This document shows positions 48,047-59,284 of a stretch of 64,000 nt of DNA, piece by piece. The notes below the pieces were generated by a model. The model made no database searches, had not been told where the DNA came from, and worked only from the letters and a program-made list of their open reading frames with translations. Position 1 is the first letter of the stretch. The number at the start of each line of letters is the position of its first letter. The stretch covers positions 86,082,321 through 86,146,320 of the forward strand of contig NC_083341.1 of the NCBI RefSeq assembly GCF_019175385.1. Reading direction: 5' to 3'. This DNA comes from Lycium barbarum (Eukaryota; Streptophyta; Magnoliopsida; Solanales; Solanaceae). A program made the translations under genes and the position numbers.

Positions 48047-48734
48047 TATCACACCCCAAGTCTGGAGTGGCGTGACCGCCACTCGATGCCAAGCTAGGCC
48101 CGAGCGAACCACTCTAAATCTGAAACACTAGGGAGTAACTCCGAACTTAAGCTGATAAGGCCTACCTGCACACAGACAATATAAACAAACCGGGGAGGCC
48201 AAAATCTGGATATATACAAATACTGACTATATCGTCTGAACTGGGCACTTACACATCCAAAACACATATACACAACTGAGCAAGCCGACGAGGCTACTAT
48301 GATCGTACAAAGCCAACAGTATCCAAGCAAACATATACAAGCTGACAAGGCTAGCACACAAACATACTATTTACAGGACTTGTACACAGGCCTCTAGGGA
48401 ATGTGTGACTGTACCATACAATCAGTAATAAAAAAGGAGAGACTCTAAGGACAAAACAACTTCGAACAAAAAGGGAGATCACCAATCAACTGATATCAGA
48501 TTCAACATACTGGAGAGGTCTATCAATCTGGTGATCTGTACCTGCAGGTAAGAATGCAGCTCCCCCAACAAAAGGGCCGTCAGTACGAAACAATGTACCG
48601 AGTATGTAAGGCGAATGATAACTGAAATTGAACTGAAGATAATAAAATTTGGAGGCCAAAGGATGCCCTGAATATCTCCCCTGACCTGTCTCATATAAAA
48701 TGCAATATAATGCTATTATATATATCTCACTGAC

Positions 48735-49010
48735 CAAGTGGCTAGGCAACTGTAAAATCTCACTGGCCAAGTAGCCAGGCAATATGTCTCACTGACCCGG
48801 CGGCCAGGCAATCTATCTCACTGACCCGTATGCTAGGCATATCTTTCTCACTGACCTGTAGGCTAGGCATATCTGTCTCACTGACCCGTAGGCCAGGCAT
48901 GTCTGTCACACTGACCCGTAGGCCAGGAAAAATTAAAAAAATATCTTACTGACCAAGTTGCCAGGCAAAATAAAAATGTCTCACTGACCCGTAGACCAGG
49001 CTAAATAAAA
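48735..49010 (-). repeat. Minisatellite of ~28-30 bp units
   Basis: About nine units of CTCACTGACCCGTAGGCCAGG with a variable ATATCTGT spacer. Related units lie at 29395-29465 in the same LTR family. Confidence 0.85.
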
Positions 49011-49857
49011 TATATGTATATCATGCATGTGTTGAAAGATACCGATATTGTAACATGTCTCTTCTATCTCTCTATGAACTCAAGGACGTAGGGATGGTAT
49101 GTGGCCCCTCAAAAAGGTTAACTTAACATTTTGAAACTACGCAATAATAAGTCAAGCTCTACTTTGATAAATCTCTAGTCACAAGGTTCATTACGCTCTT
49201 ACCATATATGGAGTCATGCCAAGAAAGGAAGGAACAGCGTTAACATACCTGAAGCTTACTTCTCGACTTTCCAACCTACTTCGTGTTTTGCAATCTATAT
49301 AAGATCAATCATAGTCTCATAACCTACATATAAAACCATTCATACTATTGTTAGACTTATCGTCATATGCTTGTCTTAAGCCTTCCAATTAATTCCTCTT
49401 AAAATCTGCCAAAATTTGGGCAGTATCTCTTCTATTTATATCTCTGGTCTAAAATCAAAATACCAACAACCAACAATAAAAAAATGGAACTATCATCAAC
49501 AACATCATTCTCAATACCAATATGCTCCATAAAACATCCCACACGATGTTTACCTAATTTCTCAATCAACTTCTTTACACGACTATTTAACACCTCTATC
49601 TTCGTAAATAAACCTAAATCAATATTAACAAGGAGGGATTCATGCCTTGTTCTTATTAGGGCAGCAATATCTTCAATATTCACCTTGAATCCAAGCCAAG
49701 ATCTAACACAATATGATACTATAACCACAACTATGCGCTACCCGAGCCTCGATTAATCAAAATCACTCCAATCCCTCAATTTATATGACACAAATACCCC
49801 TATATATGTGCTGAGCTTTTTGGGAAATAATTTGGGGGAAAAATGAGGGTCTTGGCC

Positions 49858-49865
49858 CTTATATA
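49858..49865 (-). promoter_or_regulatory. TATA box of gypsy 3' LTR
   Basis: TATATAAG on the minus strand, 45 bp downstream of the GCGTTCGCGC cassette. Confidence 0.6.
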
Positions 49866-50372
49866 GTGTGTTGAAGTTGGTGGAAACCGACTTAAAATCA
49901 ATCTTGTAGCGCGTTCACGCAGAGTTGCTCAGTGCTCCTCTGTGCGTTCGCGCCACTTTCAGGCGCGTTCGCGCAGGTTTAATCTTTGCTCTGTTTTTCC
50001 GTCTTGAAATGCTCATAACGTTTGATTGCGATGTCCGATCGACGCGCGGTTTGTTGCGTTTGAAACTAGACTTCCAGAACTTCACCTTAGGATTTTGTTT
50101 CACTTCAAAACTCCTGATATACTAGGAGATATTCCTTTCTCAAGTTAGGCTAAAATTATCGTACGAAACCTTGCCCATCCTTTTTCCAAAGTTCCAATAA
50201 ACTTAATTTCCTTGTTCTCCAATTCTTCCATGACCTATTACATGAACTTAAAGTCTCATAACCATAAGATAGGCGCATATAGCCTCATATATCCTAGAAA
50301 ATAACTCCAGTGTCTACTATTGAGCACTTAACACCTAACGAGTCTCAATGTAGAAAACTACGAGGTGTAATA

Positions 50373-50470
50373 TTCCTCCCCCCTTAGAAACATTCGTTCT
50401 CGAATGTTAAACTGTTAGGAATTCTACGAAAATTTCACCAGAGTTTCCCCTGTAATTGTACCACTAGGAT
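50373..50470 (-). other. PPT, hairpin and 3'-untranslated remnant
   Basis: On the minus strand the PPT CTAAGGGGGGAGGAA (50373-50387) and the perfect hairpin AACATTCGTTCTCGAATGTT (50389-50408). These are preceded by the ACAGGGGAAACTCTGGTGAAATTTT block. The rest of the element is missing; homology is lost near 50470, where a plus-strand LTR begins. Confidence 0.85.
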
Positions 50471-51578
50471 GGCTAATGTTCTTGATTCCCAGAACTTACT
50501 TCATTATGTCTTGATACGTGTCTATGATTCCTGAAGTTCTATTTTGATATAATCCATAGGTGACATTCGAAAGGTACTTGATATGATTATTGTCTTGATT
50601 TTCAAATGATAGTTCATTTTGATTATTCTATCGAGTCTCAGATATGACTTAGTTTGCATATGGTTGCTCACTACTCTGCTCCTGCATGCCTCAATGTATC
50701 TTTCACCGAGTCCCGGGGTAGGGTACGTTTTCGTGCACAGTTTCACTGCATTGTTCACCGAGTCCCTCACTAGAGGGCCGGGTACGGTATATATATATAT
50801 ATATGATGTGTTTATGGCGTCGAGGATGGTATATGATGACTTTATTCACCGAGTCCCATGATGGGCCGACTATGATATATGATATTGATATGCATGATTT
50901 ACATTTCATAAGGCAAGTGTATTGGTATCTCTAATTGTCATACTTGTCTCCTGTAATCTCTATTTCAGTCATAATCCTCTTTATTGTATCTCATGCTTTA
51001 TATACTCAGTACATATCTCGTACTGACCCCCTTTTTTCGGGGGGCTGCGTTTCATGCCCGCAGGTATGGATACTCGATTTGGAGATCCTCCAGCTTAGGG
51101 CTTGTACTCAGCTGTCTTGGAAGAGCTCCATTGTTCCGGAACTTAGACTTTTGGTACAGATCTTTTGATGTATGTATATATATGTATATCCAGGGGTACG
51201 GCGGGGCCCTGTCCCGTCATAATTCACTATCGATACTCTTAGAGGTCTGTAGACATAGGTGTGGGTTGTGTATAAGTTTTGTTCAACTGTGTCTATGTGA
51301 TTTGCTATGGATATGTTCGTCTGTAGTGGAAGCCTTATCGGCTTGCGTATCGTACTGGTATATAGTGGCAGCCTTGTCGGCTTGCATATCGTGCCATGTA
51401 TTGGTTAGCTGTGACTCCTCAGGAGACAGGTTTATTATGATATACGGCGTTTTGAGTCTATAGCTTGCTCTTGCAAATTCCCATATTGTCGTAATTTCAA
51501 TGTGATTATATTTAACAGGTATGTATACGAGTGTCCAGTTCGGGCACTAGTCATGGCCCATGGGGTTGGGTCGTGACA
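50471..51578 (+). mobile_element. Gypsy LTR fragment, 3' part
   Basis: Same family as the solo LTR 36995-39523. It carries the CACCGAGTCCC minisatellite (50700-50870), a (TA)n run (50789-50802), the module TACTGACCCCC...CCCGCAG|GTATGG at 51022-51066, and ends GGTTGGGTCGTGACA at 51578. The start of the LTR is missing. Confidence 0.82.
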
Positions 51579-51660
51579 GTTAAGGGAATGGTTCGCCGTC
51601 GGGGGGGGGGGGGGTAGTGTGGGTGCCATCACGACGCATTGGGTCGTGAAAGCCGGCCCT
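51579..51660 (+). mobile_element. Short LTR-end remnant with a 14-G run
   Basis: A run of 14 G (51601-51614), then GGGTGCCATCACGACGCATTG and GGTCGTGA, which looks like the last ~40 bp of another gypsy LTR. Too short to assign. Confidence 0.5.
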
Positions 51661-52190
51661 TAAGATAAAGGCATGAATAGAATTCTTTTGGTTTCTTCAT
51701 CCACCACATCATTAATGATTGTCTAAGTTCATAAGCTTTTCCTATACCTAAAGCCTGTTTGGATTGGCTTATTTTAGGTATTTTTAAGCCAAAATAGTTT
51801 TTACGCACTTTTGTAGTGTTTTCGTAAAATAAAAAAGTGATTTTAAGCACTTGTTTTTAAGCCAAAATGACAAAAATAATTCATAAGCTAGATTTCCTAA
51901 CTTATGACTTTTGGCTTATAAGTCAAAAGTCATAAGCCCATCCAAACAGGCTCCTAGTGAATTATAGAAGAACTTCCAAGTCAGAATAGCGTTCTCCCTC
52001 TAAGAAAATAATATGATCAATAGATCATGAGATAGGTACTCAAGCGTAGGAACAAATTGACGGGCCAGTTTTACTCTACCAGGTACTTCTACTCCTATAG
52101 TTGCTTGTTTTAAGACTACAGAATTATAATTGAAATTGTCCAAAATCATAGAAAACATTATGATAACTTTGGCATGGAAATTGCTTATGA
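51661..52190. other. Non-LTR island between gypsy debris and the LINE
   Basis: About 530 bp containing the MITE at 51752-51952. Between MITE and LINE a minus-strand frame is open over about 60 codons (52190 to 52000; residues such as GVEVPGRVKLARQFVPTLEYL). I do not recognise it; it may be a host exon relic or chance. Confidence 0.35.
51752..51952. mobile_element. MITE with AGCCTGTTTGGAT inverted termini
   Basis: 201 bp. Left end AGCCTGTTTGGATTGG, right end CCATCCAAACAGGCT. Additional inverted AAGTCATAAG / CTTATGACTT words lie inside. Flanks CCTAA and CCTAG may be a decayed target duplication. The GCCTGTTTGGA terminus is common in plant hAT-type MITEs; superfamily assignment is tentative. 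Confidence 0.8.
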
Positions 52191-52721
52191 TTTTTTTTTT
52201 TTTTGCATGAAAGCCACCAAACCAAGTTTGGCAGTATTTTATTAAAAATAATAAGTTTTCTATACACAAATGTAGAAAAGAAAAGAAAGCCAAATGAAAC
52301 TATCCTAAAAAAGAAACAAAAATGCTGAAGTATGAACTACATCCAAAATAGTATGGAGTCTAATCTGCTGCAGATCCTCTGGCCTTGCCTTGATACCATT
52401 TCAGACACCTACAAGCTCTCACCAGGTGCTATGGTTCAAAGTCAAAATGAATACATATTCAGGCTTCCAGGATGGAGTAGAAATCCTCCATGTTCCTTCA
52501 GATGTAGCTGCTATCTCCTTGCCTTGATGTTGACCATTGTTTGCCATTGTCTCAGATTGCTTGATTGAAAAAATCATTAGAAGTCATACAAGAGAATGAG
52601 CTTGACTTGAAGCTAATACCACTCTTGTACTCCTGCCAAAGATAGTGTCATACAGGTCCATATGCTATTCATGGCATGTTGAGATGCAAACTTGTTGCTG
52701 CAGCTGCTCTCCAGATTGTTA

Positions 52722-53591
52722 TTAATCTCCAGGTATATGATGGTCCTTAGCTGGTCTAATCCTCATGTATGGTATATGTGACTTTTCTGTATTTAGTATT
52801 TTCCTTGCTTTCACAGGAAGTGAAGTAAAATTCTGAAAATGATGATCACCTGCAAAATCAAAAGCATAGTTAGTTAAAAAATCAGCCAGTCCATTTCCTT
52901 CTCTCAAAACATGCTCCACCCTCACTTCCTTATCCCTCCTCAACCTTGAGATATCATTTATGATCATTGATATGCTCCATGGAGTCTCCCACTGCCCAGT
53001 TAAGATCATTTTCATAGTCATTGAATTTGTTTCCAACACCACTGGTAGCAGACTGTGTATAACACAATATTGAAGACCCTCATGTAGTGCCTTTGCTTCT
53101 GCTATCAAATTGGAACCATCTGGTATCCTTCTTGCTGTTGCATACTGGAGATCACCTACTGTATTTCTAATACAAAAGGACACAGAACTTGGTCTAGGAT
53201 TTCCCCTAGAAGCTCCATCAGAATTACATTTATACCATCCTGGCTTAGGAAAGTCCCATTTCACTATCCGGCTTACAATTCTTGGCCTATATGCTTCAAA
53301 TATTTGTAGAATTTGAGGTATGCATCTTGGTAAATTTTGCTGCCCTGGGAACCTCATTCTACTCATTTGATATATGATCATGTTTATCTCATAAATCACT
53401 TTGTTGATGGACATCCTCCCTCCATGTAGAACTGTATTCCTCCACTTCCTTATCTGCCACATGGTGACTATTGGAATAGCTTTAAAGATTGGTCTGAACT
53501 TTGAGGGACAATCTTTATTCCACCAGACTTGAAGGAGTTGCCTGACTTGTTGAAACTGTGTTGTGATGCCAGCAGCAGTTTTAACATAAGT
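52722..53591 (-). pseudogene. LINE ORF2 C-terminus: RNase H domain
   Basis: This domain would remove RNA from the RNA/DNA hybrid after target-primed synthesis. The frame continues, after one TGA near 53592, from the upstream zinc-binding part. It reads 'MWQIRKWRNTVLHGG', then the RNase H fold: 'KCNSDGASRGNPRPSSVSF' with the first catalytic Asp, 'AEAKALHEGLQYC' with the Glu, and 'VLETNSMTMKMI', where the usual ETDS has become ETNS so the second catalytic Asp is lost. 'VEHVLREGNGLADFLTNYA' carries the last conserved helix. Such a C-terminal RNase H is characteristic of one group of plant LINEs. It ends at the stop 52722-52724. Confidence 0.88.
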
Positions 53592-54629
53592 TCACACTTT
53601 TGTAGCAATATTTCCTGTAACAAACAAATGGTCCACAGTTTCATATTGCCTGTGATCACAGCAATAGCAGGTTGCCTCAGTATCTATCCCAATCCTTCTT
53701 ACTACCTCTCCCACTGGTATTTTGTACTTCCACAACCTCCAGAAAAAGAAGGATATCTTAAAAGGTACCCCTGATATCCATATATTGTTATAGACATCTA
53801 ACTTGACTGCTTTACTCCTCATTAAATCCCATGCAGTGCCTACAATAAATTTGCCTGATGCTGTCATCATCCATCTTGGCATATCCAACTCTTCTTTTGG
53901 TTCATGAAGGTGCAATTCTTCTAGTATATGATCCACAATACCCACAGGAAACAATTGCTGCAATTTTCCTAAATTCCAACCACCCTGCATCATTAGTTCT
54001 TTTACATCTTGAACACCCTCATCTATTACAAAATCTTCTGGTATGATGTGGTATAGAGCCTCTAGTTTTGTCCAATTGTCAAACCATACATTTGCAGTTC
54101 CACTCCTTGGTTCCCACCATATTTCTTGCTCTATATTATCTCTAGCCTCTATCAAAGCCTTCCATACTTGAGAACCTCCCTTCCACTGCACAGTCTGAGG
54201 ACTGTGCCTTTTGCAATATTTGATCCACATGTAATTTGCCCATAGAGTATTTGTTGTCCTTAATTTCCACCACAATTTTGCACATAAGGCTTTAGACACA
54301 TCAAACAAAGATCTAGATCCTACTCCTCCTTCTTCTTTTGGCTTACACAGATTTAGCCAAGATGACCAGTGTCTTCTTCTGCCTTCCTCACTATTATTCC
54401 AGAAGAATCTTGCTAAGATTTTGTGCATATCATTGATAACACATTTTGGAGGTTTGATGGCTGACAACAGATGTATTGGCATACTCATTAATACATTATT
54501 GATCAGAACAGCTTTTCCTCCAAATGATAGCAATCTTCCTTTCCAAGTCTGTAGCCTATTCTTGACATTGTTGATCAGATCATTATAATCAGCCTTCCTT
54601 TTCCTTGAATGTGTGATAGGACAGCCCAA
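53592..54629 (-). pseudogene. LINE ORF2: post-RT region with zinc-binding domain
   Basis: 345 codons between the RT and RNase H domains. It starts 'GCPITHSRKRKADYNDLI' and continues 'RLQTWKGRLLSFGGKAVLI', the standard sequence after plant LINE RT. Then come a Trp-rich region and, near the C-terminus, 'FKISFFFWRLWKYKIPVGEVV...CYCCDHRQYETVDHLFVTG', the zf-RVT-type Cys/His cluster with CX2C and a distal His. It is in a different frame from the RT segment, so a frameshift near 54640 (in A/T-rich sequence) separates them. A TGA closes it at 53592. Confidence 0.88.
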
Positions 54630-56185
54630 ATATGTAAAAGGAAAAATGCCTTTTTAAAACCAGTAATAGTCTCCACCTGTTGAATCAGCCCATTAGACAC
54701 CTTACTGTGTACATGAAAAGAGCTCTTGCCTTTATTTATAAGTTGGCCTGATACCTGCTCATATGCTTGTAGTACCTCCATAATTAACTCCAAAGATCTA
54801 GCATTATCAGATGAAAAAATTATTGTGTCATCTGCATATGCTAGATGATTCAGATTTGCACTCCATTTGGGCATTCCATAACTTCTAAATTCATTATTCT
54901 CAAATAAAGAATTCAATGCTCTAGATAAAACTTCAGCAGACAAGATAAACAAGGCAGGAGAGAGAGGATCTCCTTGTTTAACCCCCTTGGTGGAATGAAA
55001 GAAACCATGTGCTTGACCATTAAGGAGTATAGAGTACCAGTTATTTGCTATCAGCCTCCAAACCATGTCTATGAAAATTTCTGCAAATCCCATCTTCCTT
55101 AAGACTCTGATCAAATAACTCCATGATACTCTATCATATGCTTTAGCCATGTCAAGCTTAAGTACCACATTAGCTGGTTTTCCTCTTAGTCTAATGTTAG
55201 TCACAACTTCTTGAGTTAGTAGGACATTTTCAATGATACATTTGCCCTTTACAAATCCAGACTGGTTAGGAGATATCAGAGTAGGTAGAATTCCTTCCAA
55301 CTTATCCTGAACCACTCTAGAAATCACCTTGTTGATGAAATTGTTGAGACTGATTGGTCTCATATCAACAAAAGTATCAATGTTGTTCTTCTTTGGTATC
55401 AGTACAAGGTTGGTATGTGTGACTGACTTAGGAAGAGTTTGGCCATTAAAAAAGGCTTTCACCAGATTGTATACATCAGCACCAACAATGTCCCAACACA
55501 CCTGATAAAAAATTCCAATCATACCATCTGGGCCACCAGCACTATCTGCAGATAATTCAAATACAACCTTCTTCACCTCCTCTAAAGTTGGCATGCTTAC
55601 CAGCTGATCATTAGTATCCTGATCCACCATACTAGGAACATGTTGTAGCAATTGAAAATTTAAAGGGTCAACCTCTTGAGAAAACTGCTGTTGATAAAAT
55701 CTACAAGCTTCTTCTACCAAAAGTGACTCCCCTTCTATCCAAACACCTTGTTGATTCTGAATTCTTCTGATCTGCAATCTCTTTCTCCTACCATTCACAA
55801 TACTATGAAAGTACCTTGTATTTCTGTCACCCTCAGCAAAACTAGTCATATGTGACTTTTGTCTCCAAAATTCTTCCTCATAATGAACATATTTTTTCAA
55901 TGGTGCTTGTGCTTGCTGCAGCACCATCCTATTCACAGGAGTAGGATCCTCTTCAAAACATTGCTCCTTAATTCTCACCACCTCTTCCCTTACTGTTAGT
56001 TGCTTGAAAATATCACCAAAAGTTGCCTTACTCCAAGCAGTAAAAGCAGATTTCACATTTTTCAATTTCAGCTTGAATCTGATAAAATCACCCCCTTCAA
56101 AATCTGTGATCCATGCCTGATTAACCACCTCCAAAAAGGACTCATGTTCTGTCCAGAATTTTAGAAATCTGAAAGGCTTCCTCAT
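54575..56185 (-). pseudogene. LINE ORF2: reverse transcriptase domain
   Basis: Reverse transcriptase for target-primed retrotransposition in the nucleus. The 536-codon open stretch has all main RT blocks in order: 'SAGGPDGMIGIFYQVCWDIV', 'LVLIPKKNNIDTFVDMRPISL', 'NQSGFVKGKCIIENVLL', 'LDMAKAYDRVSW' with the first catalytic Asp, 'KGVKQGDPLSPALFIL', and the YADD box (54827-54838). Catalytic residues are intact. The linker before RT ('SHMTSFAEGDRNTRYFH') is also typical. In-frame stops upstream (56198) and a frameshift downstream (about 54640) isolate it from the other domains. It is not translatable as a full ORF2. Confidence 0.95.
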
Positions 56186-56197
56186 GTGATGTGAAGA

Positions 56198-56893
56198 TTA
56201 ACCACAAGTAAGTAGTAAAAGAGCATGGTCTGAGCCAGTTCTGGATAAATGTTGCACCTCCATATGTGCAAACCAATCTTGTAGTTTGGAATTTGCAATC
56301 ATTCTATCCAGTCTCTTGAAAATACAGTTACTACCTGCCCTCCCATTCCACCAAGTAAACAGACTCCCCATATAATTTATATCAAACAACTCACATGAAT
56401 TAATACAAAATCCAAAATCCTCATATTCATCTAGGAATGCAGGTAAACCACCAATCTTCTCATCTTCATTCATAATGACATTAAAATCATCACCTACCAA
56501 CAAAGGCAATTCCATTTGATCAGCCAAACTATACAGACTATCCTATAAACTGATTCTTTCCAGATGATCACACTTTGCATAGACCATGGTTACCATAAGT
56601 GACTTATCCCATTCTTGAAAACCCAGCTTTATAGTAATCTGTTGTTCCTGATCCTGCAATATCTCCACATCCACATTATCATTTACAAAGAACCATATTT
56701 TACCATTTCAGTTGTAGTGGGCATATGTCATGCCTAATCTCCTTCTATATCCCTGAATATGCCTATAGTGTTGAAAAGGCTCCATTAAAGCTATAATGGA
56801 AAATTTGTGATGTCTGTGCAGTATTTGGACTCTGTGAAAATCTTTTTGTGTGTTCATAGATCTGATATTCCAAAAGAGTGTCTTTATCATCAT
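56198..56893 (-). pseudogene. LINE ORF2 N-terminus: AP-type endonuclease
   Basis: The endonuclease nicks target DNA. It starts '[16 protein letters not shown]' (56893), the usual start of plant LINE ORF2, with Asn and Trp of the N-terminal block. Glu of 'IIALMEPF' is present. 'VGDDFNVIMNEDEKIGG' is the GDFN block with the Gly replaced, and 'SDHALLLL' ends the domain. The frame is constant but broken by TGA (56708-56710), TAG (near 56543) and a stop at 56198-56200 at the junction to the RT part. It overlaps the preceding frame by four bases. Confidence 0.92.
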
Positions 56894-57294
56894 TTAAAAA
56901 TAGTCTTACAACCTCTCCTTGGTACCACCCTTATAGGAATAGTATCTGTGTTTACCTGTTTCTTTCCTTTCTTAGAGCTTTTCTGCCTAGATCTTGGTGA
57001 GATGTCAGCTTCTTTGACCACATTATTAAAAACCTGCTCCACAGAAACCTCTTCCTCACTTTCATTGAATTTGTTCTTGCCTTCATCATATTGCACCTCA
57101 GCTCCCACATTAATATTATGAGAGATCACATCATGCAGTTCCTTCAAAGGAGATTGTTTTCTCTGATGAATCAGTGGCCGAGCATTGTCCATTTCCACTT
57201 GTGCCACTGCCAAATCCTTGATCACTTCCCTCTGAGAAGGAAATGAACCAATGCCATTGTCATTAATTGAAATGCTCAACTCTCCCTCCTTCAT
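56890..57294 (-). pseudogene. LINE ORF1 C-terminal segment, shifted frame
   Basis: 134 codons open between the main ORF1 frame and ORF2, ending at the ORF2 start region. Hydrophilic and acidic in the middle, with a basic end containing SRQKSSKKGKKQ and a terminal RVVPRRGCK. It is in a different frame from 57432-59180, so it is either the tail of ORF1 after a frameshift or spacer. No domain is recognised. A basic tail before ORF2 is usual in plant LINE ORF1 proteins. Confidence 0.5.
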
Positions 57295-57431
57295 TGTATT
57301 ATTAGGACAAAATTCCTGGACCTGATCAAATGATGGAAGATTTGATGTCTAACCTGTGTCTGCAAGCTCCAAATCCCCTTTGGCATTTGTCAAAATATCA
57401 GCCTCATTCTGCATTTCAACCCTATTTAATT

Positions 57432-59180
57432 CTATACCATGCACCTCTTAACATTTTCCATCTGCTCATATGTATCATCACCATCTAGAACCTTTTCTAT
57501 CTGCTCCATATTAAATCCTGAGGCATTTCCATACTTAGAAATAAAATTCTCCTCAGCAGCACTGACACCCTCATTAATCATGTGTCCAACAGTTGCACTT
57601 GTGTCTTCTAAATCCTTGTCAGGATCATTTGCTTCAAGACCAGTTACATCCTCATGAATAATGTACCCCACACACGCAGTTGTGTTATCTAAATTCTTGT
57701 TAGGTTCAATTTCCTCAACAGAAATGAGGCCTTCTTCAACCATATCTCCCTCACTTTCATGCACATCTTTTGTTGTCTGACCTATTTCATTTGAGTCCAT
57801 CTTCGTTTGTGAAATTTTGCTGGGATCATCTCTATCACTGACTGCTACACTTGATAGGAAATGCTGAACATTCTCCTCCATTCCTTTGTCATCAACAGAC
57901 TTGCCCTTTTCTATATCCTTGACCTTGTCATCTGCTCCCTTGTCCTCTACATTGTTATCAACTTCTCCTTCTATGATTTTTTCTAACACATCAAAATTAT
58001 TATGTGTAGAAATTTCAATGAAACTCTTGTTCCCAGTCTCAACAGGCATCTTAGTTTTGTTTTTTCCTTTGTCATTTATTCCAAGATAAGTAACAACCTT
58101 CCCACTTGATAGAACTTTAGGGACATATGTTTGGACAGGATATCTCCATCCCTGCTGTCTTCTGCTTTTTCCTACTGTAGATGTTGTAGCCATGTTTGAT
58201 ACATCCCCCTTCTCCTGCTCCTTCTCCTCTTTCTTTGCATCCTCATTTATATCTGCCACCAATTCAGGATGCAGTACTCGACAGTCATCATTTGCATGAC
58301 CTTGCAACATGGATTCTGTGCAATACTTTGGCAAGTGATCGTATTGTATGCGCACCTTTTCCACCCTAATCTCCTTAGACTTCTCATCTTCAATTTACAT
58401 CAGGACAAACTTAGGTAGATCAGATAGCAAATCTACTTGAACCTTAACCCTTGCGTAGTTAGGTCTAGTTTTATTTATGGTGGCCATGTCCAATACTAAG
58501 GGTTTCCCAACTGCAGATGCCAAGGTAAATAAAGATTCTTTCACAAAATACGTGGGAAGTAGATTTGGGAAAGAAATCCAAGCCATAGCTATTGACGTTT
58601 CTTCCTCAACCTTAAAGTTAGAATTATAAATTAATGGCCTCATTTGATACGTAAAACCATCCTTAGATTTCAACCAAAAAGCACCCTTGGAGGACATATT
58701 AATGAAATCCTCCATGAGAGAACATCTTATCAATAAGTGTCTATCTCTCAAGAGACCAATATCACACTTTCCCTTCACGCCACACTGTTAAGGGATAATA
58801 GTTCTTAATTCTTGCAACTCCGGCCATCCATAAGAAAACTTACCAACAATGGCATGTTGTAGGTTTTCAATCTGCTCCATTCTAGACACTTCAGCAGTTG
58901 TCCAACGCACCATAGGAATACCCTCAACGTACGATACCTCTTTCATTGGTATGGGATCACAGCTGGCTTTGAACGTGGGAACTGTTCCATGCACAAGGGT
59001 TTGAGCATAATTTGGAGTAGAAGAAGTGGACGGGAGAGTTGGTTGAAAATCGTGGGATTGCGGGTGAGTGAGGGGAGGATAGTGTAAAATTTTCATCGTT
59101 GGTGAAGGCTGACCAACCGCCGGTGAAGGCTGACCAGCCGCCGGTGACGGCTGGCCAGCGGCCAAGGTGGCCATGGTCAA
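57432..59180 (-). pseudogene. LINE ORF1: gag-like RNA-binding protein
   Basis: ORF1 protein binds LINE RNA. One frame runs from ATG 59180 to 57432 with two in-frame TAA stops (58788-58790, 58395-58397). N-terminus: three repeats of a GQPSPA unit in a Pro/Ser-rich region. Middle: '[14 protein letters not shown]...[14 protein letters not shown]...[25 protein letters not shown]', the DUF4283-type domain of plant LINE ORF1. A zinc knuckle follows at about codons 282-295, YCTESMLQGHANDDC, where the second Cys of CX2CX4HX4C is Ser. The remaining ~270 residues are acidic and low in complexity. Start chosen as the first ATG before the conserved part, with a ~90-bp leader. Non-functional. Confidence 0.88.
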
Positions 59181-59284
59181 GTTAGGGTTTAGTATCTAGG
59201 GTTGCATGGGAACGTAGGAGAGAGAAGAGAGCTTTTTGCACCCAATGAGTTTGGAAAACAAATTTCACATGAAATTGCTCGTGA

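Larger units (their letters stand above)
48047..50372 (-). mobile_element. Gypsy 3' LTR
   Basis: On the minus strand it starts at 50372 (TATTACACC, mutated from TGTTACACC), directly after the PPT, and ends in GGGGTGTGATA at 48047. 2326 bp. It holds the conserved U3 block (50000-50075), a CG-rich GCGTTCGCGC cassette (49908-49977), TATA 49858-49865, a GC-type donor-like site near 49637, microexon-like 49249-49294, a minisatellite (48735-49010) and acceptor-like CTGCAG|GTAC near 48545. Confidence 0.87.
52191..59267 (-). mobile_element. Near full-length plant LINE (L1-type with RNase H), inactive
   Basis: On the minus strand: 5' end near 59267, ORF1 59180-57432, ORF2 56893-52722, 3' untranslated region, poly(A) at 52204-52191. 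Flanking sequences CATGGAAATTGCTTATGA (52173-52190) and CATGAAATTGCTCGTGA (59268-59284) match except for four positions and are the target-site duplication. About 7.1 kb, so hardly truncated. At least five nonsense codons and one frameshift disable it. Confidence 0.92.

Noticed and set aside
48735..49010. Regular repeats with spacers, CRISPR-like at first glance
   Set aside because: Units are degenerate, spacers are short and alike, and the array lies in a plant LTR. It is a minisatellite.
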